64,000 nucleotides of DNA from the NCBI GenBank assembly GCA_963966185.1, contig CAWZYM010000396.1, positions 62,001 to 126,000 of the forward strand. Reading direction: 5' to 3'. Positions within the stretch are counted from its first letter, which is position 1. The number at the start of each line of letters is the position of its first letter. The translations under genes and the position numbers were made by a program. A model generated the notes under the pieces. The model had not been told where the DNA came from, made no database searches, and was given only the letters and a program-made list of their open reading frames with translations. Source of the stretch: Rhabditoides inermis (taxonomy: Eukaryota > Nematoda > Chromadorea > Rhabditida > Rhabditidae). Shown here piece by piece: positions 13,901 through 24,799 of the stretch.

Positions 13901-16900
13901 TGCGAGATTGGCTTTCTCATGGGTGAGCTGGTCGATGGCGAGCTTAGCGCCGCCCTCTCCTTCTGCCGCCTTCTGCATCAGTCCCTCTGCGTTCTCCTTC
14001 AGATGTTGCACCTCCCTAGTCAGCGATTCGATCAGCTTCACCTTCTCCTCCATCGACTCCTGAGACAATAAATCGTCAAACCATGTTACAAAACTCCATG
14101 CGCCCATGAACAATCCCCATGTCCTCTTAACCTCTCATGACCCATCAACAGATTGAAACGACATGGTTGCATCTCTTACCTCTGCCTTCTTCTTCTCTTT
14201 CTTTTGTGTGTCACACTCGTCTCTCAGCTGGTCCATCTTGCGTTGTCTCGTCTCCAGCTCCTCTCCCTTGGTGGCCAGCAGTGTCCGCTCGCTCTCCAGC
14301 AGACTGCCCATCGACGCCAGCTCGTTCGTCAGATCCAACACCTGCAGCTCCAACTAAAAAGAAATACTATTAAACACAATAAAACAATATCAACAGTTTA
14401 CCTTGCTGATCTGTTCCGTCTGCGTGTGGGCGCGCTCCTCGGCCTCTGCCAGGTCCATCTCTTTGCGCTTCTTCTCCTCACTGATTTGCTCCAGCTTGTC
14501 CGTCAACTCTCCCAACTTGTTCATGTTCAACTTGTTCAGGCGAGTCGGGCAAAGGGCTCATACTCTCGATATCGTACTCACCGATTCCATATCGCTTTTT
14601 CAAAATGTCAGTGTGCTGCCGCGTTTCTCTCTCTGTGATCATTTACCAGTTGAGTTTCGGTTGCGACTCGGAGTGGGTGAAGCAGTGAGAGAGACGCCCC
14701 GCCTGGCATATCGGAGAGCGAAATGGGATGAGATAAACAAGGCAATTGCGTGCACTGACTGGACATATGATTTCATTGGTTTGACATTAGAACAGGCTAC
14801 ACTTCTTTTTACCGAGCGAATGAAACTTCTTATTACTAACTTCATCCCTCTCCTTCCCCCGCGTAGAGCAACTAACCCGCCAAAACATGTCGAGAAATTA
14901 AGAAAACAAGCATTGCGATATTCGATCCTACATCCCGAGTCTAGAAAATCTGATAAAGCTCAGCGCAAATTACGCAAAGCGTTATTTTCATGGCATTGTA
15001 AGAGGGAAGCGCGGCTGATCGCGGGAGGGAACAAGCGGGCGCTCTTTCGAGATGTGCGCGCTAGGCTCTTCCCCGCGGATGGCATCGCGTCTCTCTCTCG
15101 AAATGGTGTTTTGGTGCATGAGTCACGGGAGAAGGCGGAGCTTTTCGGTGAGCATTTTGATGCGATATTCTCGCCTCAGGGTGCCCCTCCGACAGGTGCC
15201 GTGCTCCCGCAACACACACATCAACTCACGTCCATTCAAATATCATATGCAGAAATACATAAAACCATTCAACGATTAGCATCAAAAACTAATACCAGTC
15301 CCGATGGCATCACTCACACTTTTCTGAAGAACACGGTAGATACTATTAGTGTCCCACTTTCGATTCTTTTTTCAATGTCCACATCGGTCTGCGCAGTCCC
15401 CCGAATCTGGAGACTGGCGTATATCAAGCCATTGTTCAAAAAGGGATCTCGTGATAACATCTCCAATTACCGCCCTATTAGTCTTACCAGCAGTGTTGCC
15501 AAAGTCCTTGAACGCATTTTTGTTAAACAATTGACTTCATTCCTCGAATCAAATAACCTTATCTCATCTAAGCAGTTTGGTTTTCGCAAGAATCGTTCGA
15601 CAGGCGCTCAACTCATTCAGTGCTATAGTCATTGGTTGAAACATGTTTCTAACGGTTTTGTGATTGATTGCATATACATCGATTTTAAGAAAGCTTTCGA
15701 CACTATAAACCATTCTCTTTTATTTAATAAGTTGCATTCGCTCGGTGTAAGAGGAAATGTATTGGGGTGGATTCGTAGCTTCCTGTCCGACCGTTGCCAA
15801 CAGGTGATGGTTGGAGAGGAACTTTCCGCACCAAGACTCGTCAATTGCGGCGTGCCGCAAGGGTCGTGCCTGGGCCCAATATTGTTCAATGTGTATATCA
15901 ATGACATCATAGCGCATTTGCCTGATTATGTTTCGTGTGAGTTATATGCAGATGATTTGAAAGTTTCTTTCGCATTTGATAAAGACGATCTTTCTGCCAA
16001 ATCCAAGTTTCAATGTGCCATTGACACAATTACTGATTGGTCTCATCAATGGGGATTACAAATTTCCACTGAAAAGACACAAATTTTGCACATTGGTCGC
16101 CGAAATCCCCGATTTGAGTATACAGCAGGCGGCACCACTCTCGCACCTGCTAACTCAGTCCGGGATTTGGGCATAACTATGAGCACTTCTCTGGTATTTG
16201 ACTCTCACTATGACCTCATCATTCAAAATACGCTCAACTCAATCAATGATTTTCTGAGGGTTTATCAAACGAGAAATTTACATGTCTTGGTTGTTGCCTA
16301 CACCACCTATTTCCGATGTAAATTGGAGTACTGCACTGAGCTGTGGAACCCTCAGGATGTGGGATCGGTGAATGCGATAGAATCTGTGCAGCGATACTAT
16401 ACGCGCCGAATATGTCGCCGCGCTGGTTTGTTCTCACTCACCTATCCCCAACGATTACAACTTCTCGGCTTACAAACATTAGAGCAACGGCGCATTCTGA
16501 ATGATGTGGCATACATGCATAAAGTGACCACAAACTCTACATACCTTGACTATCATGGTCTTTTCAACTTTGTACCAACTCGTTCTCGCACTTCTCATGG
16601 GTGGCGCGTGGTTCCGTGTTTTGATACAGCCCTTAAGAGCAGTGCATTTTTCAACAGGATTTATAGGCTTTGGAACTCACTCCCCCCTTCCATAGTAATG
16701 TCTGCAAAACATGAAACTGTGAAATCCTTCCTAGAAAGTAATCCCCATTTGTTGCCAGTTTCGAAGATTCGTAGACTGTAGTCAACTTTCGATGCTTTCT
16801 GTATCATTTTACACTTTTTTTTTCTCTCTCATACCGTATGCCATTGCTCATTTTGCTGTATTGAACTGTTTCTCCAAATGTACACGGTAATAAACTTATT

Positions 16901-19494
16901 ATTATGTTCTGCTCGTTGAGCTGTGTGCTCTCCTCAATGTGCCGAGTGCTCAGTCGTGCCGTCTCCTGGAAATGAGAAGATACAAATGCGAACGCGTACG
17001 AACTAAACCTCGAGTCCAGTGGTGCGGTCGCACATGTTCTGGAGCTCGGCTTCCCTCTCAGCGAGTCGCTTCTCGAGCTTCTCTCGCTCCCGGGCCGCCT
17101 CCTCGAGTTGAGAACGCAGCGTTGCCACCTCCTCCACCACACTAAACACCAGTCAATACATTGTATCATGTGAGTACTCACCTCATCTGCTCGTATCCAG
17201 ACTCGGCCACTTTCTTCTGCAGATTCTCCACCATACAGTGTTGTCTGCAATCATTGAATCACTCTCCCCCACACCTCTTCATCGTCCCCACTCACTTTTC
17301 CCTCTCCATGTTGAGGTGTCGGATGGTGGAGAGGTGCTCGTTGATCTCCTGTTCCTTCTCCCTCGCAATATCATCCATCAGCGTCTGCGCATTAATTAGT
17401 TCCTTCCGCAGCACAGCCACGTCGTCCTCCGACGGCCTGCAATCCATCGGTACACACGCACCGCATCACAGCCTCACCTCTGGTCGAGTGTCTTGCTCAG
17501 CTCCTGCATCAGCTTGTCCATGTCGGCGACACGTGCCTTCTCGACGCGCGCCTCCTTGGCAGCCAGCTCCTTTTCCACCTTGCTCTGCTCCAGCTCGTCC
17601 GTCATGTTGCGGAGCACGACAGACTGCTCCTTGAGCTTGCCCATCACCTCCTTCCTCTCCTTGCTCGCCGTTTCGGCCGCGCGACGCAGCGTCCCCGTCT
17701 CCTTCTCACACTCCAGCAGACGCTGCGTCACTGCAATCACAACAATGTGATGAAAAAAAAGAATGAAGACGATGTGAAAAACTATTTGTCTTAATTTTGC
17801 CCGTCTTAAGTTACAATTCTGTTAATTCACTTTTGCAATAGTCTGTTATCGTAACCATCCATCCACAATAGGCCAAAATAAGTTAACCACAAATGCACTA
17901 AAACACAAGTGCATCGACTCACCGAGTGACTTGCCGGCCTCGAGCATCTGTATCTGCTGCATGAGGTAGGGCACCTCTCCGGTCGGCACATCTGTCGACG
18001 CGGCGAGTGCCGTCTGGATCCTCTCCAGCTCCTTCTTCAGCTCGGCCGAGTACCACCGCTCCTCGTGCAGCTGCTGCCGCAACTCGTGCGCGTCGTTCGT
18101 GTCGGCAGCCGCCGGCGACTTGGGATTGGCCGCGTCCACCGCCACTACTGCAACGAATCGCGTCGTCGCGGGCAGCCTCCCTTCCTCCTCCCACTCACCA
18201 TCCGCCACCTGAACACACTCTTTGGCATAGTTGGGGTTGTCGACTCCCGACGAGCCCTGAACGGGGCCCAATCAATCAATGGCAGAGGCAACGCTGACCT
18301 TCTTGAAGAATTGCACCTTACGCTGGATGCATTTATCGATGATCACAAACGGCTGGCTCATATATTTTGAAATAGGATTTATGCGGCTGTGACCGGATCA
18401 ATAGATGCGCACTCTCTCTCTCTCTAAAGAGATGAGAGAGAAGTGCCGCGCGGATTCAGGCAGGATATAACCATCACCGCCACACCCAATCAATTCATTA
18501 GTCACATCAAAACAGGTTCCGTACAGTGCAGCTTTGCGTACCTCGGAGTGTGTGGAGAAGTGGAGGGAGAGCTCCTCCGGCGACGGGAACGTCTTCATGC
18601 ATACCGGACAGAGGAATCCTTCAACAGGTGGGTGAGAGGAGAGTGGGACAGAGAGGGAGAGGGAGAGGGAGAGGGAGAGGGAGAGGGAGAGGGAGAGGGA
18701 GAGGGAGAGGGAGAGGGAGAGGGAGAGGGAGAGGGAGAGGGAGAGGGAGAGGGAGAGGGAGAGGGAGAGGGAGAGGGAGAGGGAGAGGGAGAGGGAGAGG
18801 GAGAGGGAGAGGGAGGGAGAGGGAGAGGGAGAGGGAGAGGGAGAGGGAGAGGGAGAGGGAGAGGGAGAGGGAGAGGGAGAGGGAGAGGGAGAGGGAGAGG
18901 GAGAGGGAGAGGGAGAGGGAGAGGGAGAGGGAGAGGGAGAGGGAGAGGGAGAGGGAGAGGGAGAGGGAGAGGGAGAGGGAGAGGGAGAGGGAGAGGGAGA
19001 GGGAGAGGGAGAGGGAGAGGGAGAGGGAGAGGGAGAGGGAGAGGGAGAGGGAGAGGGAGAGGGAGAGGGAGAGGGAGAGGGAGAGGGAGAGGGAGAGGGA
19101 GAGGGAGAGGGAGAGGGAGAGGGAGAGGGAGAGGGAGAGGGAGAGGGAGAGGGAGAGGGAGAGGGAGAGGGAGAGGGAGAGGGAGAGGGAGAGGGAGAGG
19201 GAGAGGGAGAGGGAGAGGGAGAGGGAGAGGGAGAGGGAGAGGGAGAGGGAGAGGGAGAGGGAGAGGGAGAGGGAGAGGGAGAGGGAGAGGGAGAGGGAGA
19301 GGGAGAGGGAGGGACGCTCACCCTCCTTTTCCGTCGAGTCGCCATCGCTGCTCTCTCGTTGCTGACCCAACAACTCGGGCAGCTGAAATGGCATCACAAT
19401 GACATATCCACAATCTATTGATTATATATTGATAAACACTCACATCATTGGCAACCTGTGTGACCTGAGCTTTTAGTCGCTTCAACATGCTCAT
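10943..19494 (-). CDS. EEA1-like early endosome tether (C2H2, coiled coil, FYVE), interrupted by a LINE
   Basis: Rab5 effector that tethers early endosomes. Exon 1 (19444-19494) codes [17 protein letters not shown]; exon 2 is 19322-19382; exon 3 (18542-18618) codes the C2H2 finger [23 protein letters not shown]. After two short exons comes [17 protein letters not shown], nearly the vertebrate EEA1 segment, and then heptad-rich coiled coil over about 20 exons (for example [20 protein letters not shown]). The C-terminus has [16 protein letters not shown], a helical RKW stretch and a FYVE finger with [15 protein letters not shown] and [15 protein letters not shown], which binds PI3P. Introns are short except 18619-19321, which holds a hexamer repeat. 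One coiled-coil exon, with acceptor near 16968 and donor near 14400, is split at 14522-16909 by a retrotransposon; without it the frame runs on cleanly ([12 protein letters not shown]). The assembled allele would therefore not make full-length protein unless the insert is removed from the RNA or is heterozygous. Confidence 0.9.
14528..16903 (+). mobile_element. 5'-truncated CR1/Jockey-type LINE in an EEA1 exon
   Basis: Bounded by a 6-bp direct repeat ATGTTC at 14522-14527 and 16904-16909, the expected target duplication. It lies antisense to the host gene. The 3' end after the stop codon has a short UTR, a ttttttttt run and a terminal (ATT)n-like tail (aaacttattatt), typical of CR1-like elements. 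At the left junction aacttgttca occurs twice (in the flank and just inside), a microhomology or small duplication at the 5' truncation. The open frame has no lesions, so the insertion is young. Confidence 0.85.
14529..16781 (+). CDS. LINE ORF2 fragment: end of endonuclease plus reverse transcriptase
   Basis: Frame open from the truncated 5' edge to TAG at 16779-16781. It starts in the C-terminal part of an AP-like endonuclease ([18 protein letters not shown]). The reverse transcriptase follows: [88 protein letters not shown] and the catalytic [10 protein letters not shown], then thumb and C-terminal regions ([27 protein letters not shown]). All catalytic aspartates are present. The start of ORF2 and any ORF1 are missing, so this copy cannot move by itself. 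The motifs fit the CR1/Jockey group; assigning the exact clade needs a tree. Confidence 0.9.
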   Translation, partial: NLFRRVGQRAHTLDIVLTDSISLFQNVSVLPRFSLCDHLPVEFRLRLGVGEAVRETPRLAYRRAKWDEINKAIACTDWTYDFIGLTLEQATLLFTERMKLLITNFIPLLPPRRATNPPKHVEKLRKQALRYSILHPESRKSDKAQRKLRKALFSWHCKREARLIAGGNKRALFRDVRARLFPADGIASLSRNGVLVHESREKAELFGEHFDAIFSPQGAPPTGAVLPQHTHQLTSIQISYAEIHKTIQRLASKTNTSPDGITHTFLKNTVDTISVPLSILFSMSTSVCAVPRIWRLAYIKPLFKKGSRDNISNYRPISLTSSVAKVLERIFVKQLTSFLESNNLISSKQFGFRKNRSTGAQLIQCYSHWLKHVSNGFVIDCIYIDFKKAFDTINHSLLFNKLHSLGVRGNVLGWIRSFLSDRCQQVMVGEELSAPRLVNCGVPQGSCLGPILFNVYINDIIAHLPDYVSCELYADDLKVSFAFDKDDLSAKSKFQCAIDTITDWSHQWGLQISTEKTQILHIGRRNPRFEYTAGGTTLAPANSVRDLGITMSTSLVFDSHYDLIIQNTLNSINDFLRVYQTRNLHVLVVAYTTYFRCKLEYCTELWNPQDVGSVNAIESVQRYYTRRICRRAGLFSLTYPQRLQLLGLQTLEQRRILNDVAYMHKVTTNSTYLDYHGLFNFVPTRSRTSHGWRVVPCFDTALKSSAFFNRIYRLWNSLPPSIVMSAKHETVKSFLESNPHLLPVSKIRRL
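18299..18361 (-). other. possible alternative or extra exon of EEA1-like gene
   Basis: Minus-strand stretch starting with ATG and coding [20 protein letters not shown], then AAG|GTCAGC, a good donor. It is in phase with the next exon ([16 protein letters not shown], 18199-18256). The zinc-finger exon also joins that exon in phase, so this stretch is not needed. It could be an alternative first exon that omits the C2H2 finger, or chance. Confidence 0.25.
18647..19315 (+). repeat. (GGGAGA)n hexamer array, about 110 units
   Basis: Almost uninterrupted GGGAGA units over about 670 bp, with one shortened unit near 18811. It lies in the intron between the EEA1 exon ending KE and the C2H2 exon. The minus (transcribed) strand is pure pyrimidine. 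The tract makes spurious open frames of RGRGRG or SPSPSP in all directions. Confidence 0.97.
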
Positions 19495-20160
19495 ATATCC
19501 ATTGATCGACGATACCCACTCGATGCAATCGTGATACTATATCGCGCTCTGAAAATGTAAACAAAACAATTTGGCATCGAACATAACCGCAAAGAAGTGA
19601 ATCACAATCACAATCGATTACAACCTAAACGCGATGGATGTGGTGCACTTGCAATATTTTGGTAAGGAGATGTACATTTCTGTCGTACAAGTCATATAGC
19701 AACAAATGATCGGTCAGTGAGAATGGGAAGAATAAGCTTTGCGCGCAGGTGAGTGTGTGATTCGATTTGTAGATTGTATGCAGAAGAAGAAGCTTCTTGT
19801 TTGTAGTGATAACCACGAAATGAGCGCGATAAGAAGAAGCGAAAAGTTTGCACACAGACAGCAGCCAGAGCCAAACAAGAAAACGCCGGTCCCGCACCGC
19901 ACCACACACTTCAACCCGCCGGTCAGCCAAGTGTGACGTCACTTCGGGCCAGCTGATCTGATGGGGGCGGAGTTAATATTCGGCATTTGGAAATCATTTC
20001 AAAAATGTGTTTCGTTGTGCCAGTCGTAGTGTTGCACACATTCGCAGAAATCGTCGTAACACTATTCCTTGAAATTTCTCGCATTTTGTCCTTTTTGTGA
20101 CGTTGTTATGGTTGTTGTTGAGGTGATTCATTTTTATAATGTAGTCATATTTGTTTAGTA
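19495..20160. other. divergent promoter region
   Basis: Spacer between the minus-strand EEA1-like gene and the plus-strand L39 gene, which start 666 bp apart and diverge, so promoters may be shared or adjacent. Contains tgacgtcac (CRE-like palindrome) at about 19934-19942. No protein-like frame. The sequence just before the L39 ATG is ttgtttagta, acceptor-like. Confidence 0.45.
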
Positions 20161-21461
20161 ATGCACCGCATTTCCCTGCGAGTGGTTTCGGACCTGCGTG
20201 CCTTCGGTAGGCTTACACAGTCTGCTGGACAACAGCGCTATATTGCTACGGGTATAAACTATTTTATTTTGTCTAGTTTATGCACGTGTTTGTTTATAGT
20301 CTGGTAGTTTCGCTACATTTTCACGGAGGTATCGTTTAGCAGAGTCCAGCTCTTCCCTGTCCAACAATGAGCGCTTCGATGAACTTCTCCGTGCTCAGAA
20401 GTCTGGGCCCATCGAGAAGGTTAGTGAAAAGTTATTGAAACACGTGTAGTTTAGATTGTGATATTTAGATTGTGATTAACTGCAACAAGCAGTCACTGCT
20501 TATGAACCGGAATGCTTCCACGTCTCATCAATGCGCTAAGCGTGAGTTATTGGATGTTTAGTCATTGTGTCATTTTAGTTTTTTTTAAACAATAAAACGT
20601 TTCAGACGTGTCTTCTGGAGTGGCTGCTAATTCGGCACTGGCCCTGGTGGAGACGGAGGAGGGGGAGCAGTACAAAAGCATGCACGCGCTTCTCACCGAC
20701 AAGTGTACTCTTTATCTCATCGACTATCACAACACCCAGCACGCTGAGGCCGTAAACCAGGTACATTCATTTTGCATAATTAATATTCATGTATGTACAT
20801 AGGCGTACTGGCGCTCATGCGCATTTGTTCTGGGAGCGGCTGTGTCGTCGGCATTCTCGCAGCCCGCTACGCTCATCGCCGCCCACGGAGATGACGGTAA
20901 CATTTACGCGTGCGATTAAATTATCTTTTCATTTGTAGTCTCGTCTGGTCGTTTCTCGTATGACGTGCGTCTCCCGTCGTCGGTGCCGTCTGGATGGATG
21001 CCGTCGTCGGCCGATCTTCGCTCCATCAGCCATTCTCTTGTCGGAGATCTCATCGCTCAGGTAGTTGTATTATAACACCTACTTTACTCTCTCGTTGTTC
21101 GCAGTCGCTTCCGTTGGAGTGTGTGTCTGTGCCGGTGGAAGTTGCGAGCGAGTTCGCCCTGGAGTTGGACGAGGGACACGCCGACGACTGCGGACTGGTG
21201 AGTGTCCCGATCCTCTATCCTATCCATGCCTCGTCCTATCCATACCCGCCCTTGCAGGTGCACCTTGCCCGCATCGGATCGCACGTGGATGTTGTGAGCG
21301 GCCCGGTGATCGCGAACACGGCGCAGATCGGACGGTTCGCCATCGTGCAGGCGGCTGCTGCTCAGTCGGGTGTGCTGCGCTTGAGCGGAGTCTCGGTGCC
21401 CGCTGCCCAGTCGCCCTCCTCCTACACTTGGGATCTCATTAAGGCCGCCGCTAAGCACTGA
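20161..21461 (+). CDS. mitochondrial large-subunit ribosomal protein L39 (mL39)
   Basis: Structural protein of the mitochondrial 39S ribosomal subunit, derived from a threonyl-tRNA-synthetase-like fold. The start MHRISLRVVSDLRAFGRL is a mitochondrial-type presequence. The exons then read NNERFDELLRAQKSGPIEK | IVINCNKQSLLMNRNASTSH with QCAKH | VSSGVAANSALALV | AYWRSCAFVLGAAVSSAF | VSSGRFSYDVRLP and WMPSSADLRS | SLPLECVSVPVEV | VHLARIGSHVDVVSGPVIAN, ending WDLIKAAAKH. The blocks IEK-I-V, MNRNAST, AYWRSCAF and RIG..DVVSGP match the family in order. Introns are short gt-ag. Length is about 320 aa, normal for the family. A ttgtttag acceptor-like site 2 nt before the ATG suits spliced-leader addition. 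Confidence 0.88.
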
Positions 21462-21900
21462 TACATCATTACGTAGATTCGCTCTCGGTCATCAAGACTA
21501 GTATATTAGAGGATTGCTAGATTTTGTTATTGTTATCTGTTGATTTGAATGTGGATAAAATGTATTTGGTTTCAGATGTGCTGGAGTTTTATATTGTGTG
21601 GATAGTCGTGTTTGTATATGGTGGACATGTTTGTAGTTTGTAGGTAGATCGTCGGAAGGAGGATCTGCTCCGACTTTGACCACATACCGATCTACTAACT
21701 ATCGATTGCTGTTTGGCGGGAACTGTGGAGCTGCCCCATTTCTCTCCGCCTATGCCACGGTCGCCCTCTATTTTCCTCGCCTGGGTAACTCGATCTCGCC
21801 TGTTTTGAACCCACTCTGATCCCCGCATATCGCTTGTGTTGTTGTGATGTGTACTTGTTACTGCTATTGCCTGACCACTCCACTCAATGTGTCTGTAGGA

Positions 21901-23826
21901 ATGCGGCTATTGTTGCTGCTCACCCTGTCCACCTTCTCGCGCGCCGGAGTAGCGAGAAGCAAAGGTATGTCATACGGTTGACTGTGTATAGCCGTGCATT
22001 TGCAGAGAAGCAGATTCTGCTGGATTCTGTCTCGTCGCCTCTCGATCAGACCACTGTTGCTTCTACTAGCAGGAAGGAGGACTATGTGTTGCCCAACGGG
22101 TGAGCCCTCTCATCCGTCTTCTCTTCCTTCTTCTCTTCCTTCCACATTCTTCTCAGAGTGTCCGCCGAGCCTCCCGAGTGTGCGACCGCGTGCTCCTCGA
22201 ATATGCTTGAGACGGTGCACATTTTGTTTGCCGGCGCCAACACGAGCCAGCGACTCGACGAAGCGTGTAGGTATGTTTTTACCAAAGCCCTCGTCATTTT
22301 GATTTGACTTTCATTCAAAGAAGTTTCTTGTCGACCTGCGGATATGCTGATCTACAGTATATTAATACTATTTGCATTGACAATTTTGAAAACTACATGA
22401 ATGCTAAAAGTATTTTCGTTTGACGTGCAAAATTATTTAGGCGGTACGACGAGTCTGTTGCGTGTATGCGAAGTCTGACGCACTGCTATTCGCATGAGTT
22501 ATTCGAGAGTGTGACAAGCGGACTGCGCTACATGTGCGTGGAACAGAGGGCAGGTATGGAAGAGAGTGAGGGGCACACGTACACTCACTCGCTCAGCATT
22601 CAACGCCACCACCCACTGTGTCGACGAATACTCATCGACTGTGCAGAAAGGTGCGATCCGCCCCGTCTTCCCATCTCTTGCACCACTCTATTGCAGAATG
22701 CGACCAGATGTGCCGCCCAGAATCGCTCATCACTGGAATGGCTCTCAAAGACACGCTATTCAAGGTGGACATGTGCACACCCCACCCTCTATAACTCCAT
22801 TTCAGGGCATTGACATGGTGTCGCAGTTGGATCTCGGAAAGATGCTCGACCCTCACATGTCGTCGATCGCATTCGGAGAGAGTTGTAGGTGAGAGATCAT
22901 TCAAGTGGTATGATTGTCATTTGTGATATATACTCGCAGGATCGGACGTTGTATGATGCGCTGCTACCGCAGCAAGCTGAACGTGCGATGCGATGGCAGT
23001 GCAGGCTCTCTCCTCATGGTCCGTCCATCACCCATACCCTCCTCGAACCGTTGATATCAGGAGGTGCTGGTCCGTCCGTTTACTCTGTCCGCCCCATCTG
23101 CTCGAATGATACACTCTGTCATCGGAATGATGCTGCCCGCACAGTGCCAGTTCCTTCTCGACAGCAAAGCACTCATGGTACCCCTCTCTCCCGCTCCCCC
23201 TCTCTCTGTCTCTCTGCATATCTCTCTCCCCTCCCCCCTCTCTCTCTATCTGTCTCCTAGGAGTTTCACATTGATCCGCAGTTGGACCAGGACCTGAAGA
23301 GGATGTATTCTGAGAAGGACAAGGTGGGTGGTGTAAAGTGAGTGTCTCATTTTCACTCACTTCAGCCTATGCCGAACGACGACCCTCATCTGATGATTGT
23401 GGATCCTTGGAAGAATGTGCAGGACCATATCAAGGTAAGGGAGAGGAGTGTTGAAGTGATACACCAAGTTCTCTAGAACTCTGATTCTCCGATTGACAAG
23501 CATGGCCTGTTGCGGCGTGTACGCAGTCACCGACTGTGGAAGGGACATGGTGGGTGGACGGAAGAGGAATGGGGATGGTGGTGTATTCAGGGAGCAGCGA
23601 CAATGAAGAGGAGAAGGAGGAGGAGAGTGGATGGACGGAGGTGGCTGGTTGGGGTTCGGGTGCGACGGAGGAGGCAGCTGTGACAGTGCACTACCCACAA
23701 CGCGAACTGAGACTCACTCGCACGGCAGACAACGCAGATCTGTTCCTCGCTGAAAGAATCGAGCCCGGAATCGACTACAATGTACTCGTCAACGTCGACC
23801 GGGGAGACGAGGGTAAGGAGGAGAGG

Positions 23827-23891
<65 letters not shown>

Positions 23892-23989
23892 TGATTTGAG
23901 GGGAGCTGGTGTGTGTTCTGCGTACGGACGATCCTAGTGCAGTGAACTCGTGGCCGAGTGGACTGAGCGAGGAAGAGCAGGATCAGTGA
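21901..23989 (+). CDS. secreted cysteine-rich protein, CPG4-like
   Basis: Starts with a clear signal peptide, MRLLLLLTLSTFSRAGVARS. About eleven short exons join in phase. The middle is cysteine-rich: ECATACSSNMLETVHILFAG, ESVACMRSLTHCYSHELFES, GLRYMCVEQRAAFNATTHCV, ECDQMCRPESLITGM, FGESCRIGRCMMRCYRSKLN and VRCDGSAGSLLMEVL. This pattern of paired cysteines resembles nematode secreted proteins with the chondroitin-proteoglycan-4 domain; that link is inference from the pattern. The C-terminal part is acidic (SSDNEEEKEEESGWTE) and ends ...LSEEEQDQ with TGA at 23987-23989. The final intron contains a (GA)n microsatellite of about 60 bp. Introns of 43-50 nt are common (one is about 23552-23594). 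No membrane anchor is seen, so an extracellular or eggshell/cuticle role is only a guess. Confidence 0.8.
23828..23887 (+). repeat. (GA)n microsatellite in last intron
   Basis: About 58 bp of uninterrupted ga dinucleotides between a GTAAGG donor and the final exon of the cysteine-rich protein gene. Confidence 0.95.
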
Positions 23990-24273
23990 ACAAGACTACC
24001 ATACAAACATACTGTGATCTCAGAGTTTTATCCCTTTATACGCCATGTTTTAATGAATAGCTTTTATACGTTTTGAGCGAGTCGTGTGGCTTTCTGGGAA
24101 TGACATGATCGGGTTGTTTGCATAACTCAGCGTTTCCACTCAATTGGCGTAATGAAGTGATTAGCACATTCGTGTCACTGACGCATGCGCCTTCTAATCT
24201 GGGTGCAGACGAAGCGCAGCGTAAAAGTCGGGGGCGTGGGGCGAGGGGCGCATTGCCCCACAGCCGGTCAGCC

Positions 24274-24799
24274 ATGGGCAGCCGCGAAGAAGAAGAGGCC
24301 GGAAAAGGGGAGCAGTCGGAGGAGAAGTCGGAGGACGTCTCTGCCGTCACCACCTCTGTACGTCAGCCCCGATCAATACCCCTCTCCATCCCACTCGTTT
24401 CAGCTGAGCGAGATGAAAGTCAATGAGCGCCAGTCGCGCAAGGATGCACTCGAGAAAGACGACGAGAAGACGGCAGCCGTGGCGAAGGACGTCGCCAATC
24501 GTGGAGGTAGTAGCTCATATCGTGGCACTTTTCACTCTCTTATCTCAGGGTTCCGCCCCGGCGATGTAATCCTCTTCCGCGGCACCCACTTGAAGCTAAA
24601 CAAACGGAAGAAGTGGTATGACGCAATAAGCGGTCAGTTCGTTCCGCAACCCACTGCGGAGTCTCTGGAGGGCGTGCAGCCGATAGGGAGGGGGAGGAGT
24701 CGGAGCCGCCATCGCGCGCTACAACTGGCAGCCGCCGCCCGCGAGAACAACCACGCCGACACAAGCACCACCGACTACACCAGCACCGACAAGCTCTAA
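24274..24799 (+). CDS. small charged protein of unknown function (about 145 aa)
   Basis: I do not recognise the family. Exon 1 codes an acidic start, MGSREEEEAGKGEQSEEKSE, ending ..SAVTTS at a gtacgt donor. Exon 2 codes LSEMKVNERQSRKDALEKDD and ..VAKDVANRG. Exon 3 codes FRPGDVILFRGTHLKLNKRK, KWYDAISGQFVPQPTAESLE, then a basic arginine-serine patch (GRGRSRSRHRALQLAAA) and ends TDYTSTDKL with TAA. Both introns are about 43 nt and preserve phase. The charged ends and lack of hydrophobic segments suggest a soluble, perhaps nuclear protein. An in-frame start further upstream (24118) would add about 52 residues and is less convincing. Confidence 0.65.

Noticed and set aside
18443..19402. Long open frames of [13 protein letters not shown] or SPSPSP repeats
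   Set aside because: They are six-frame products of the GGGAGA hexamer array inside an intron.
20161..21461. Ubiquinol-cytochrome c reductase core protein as identity of this gene
   Set aside because: The presequence and first exon suggested it, but AYWRSCAF, MNRNAST and RIG..DVVSGP place it with mitochondrial ribosomal protein L39.
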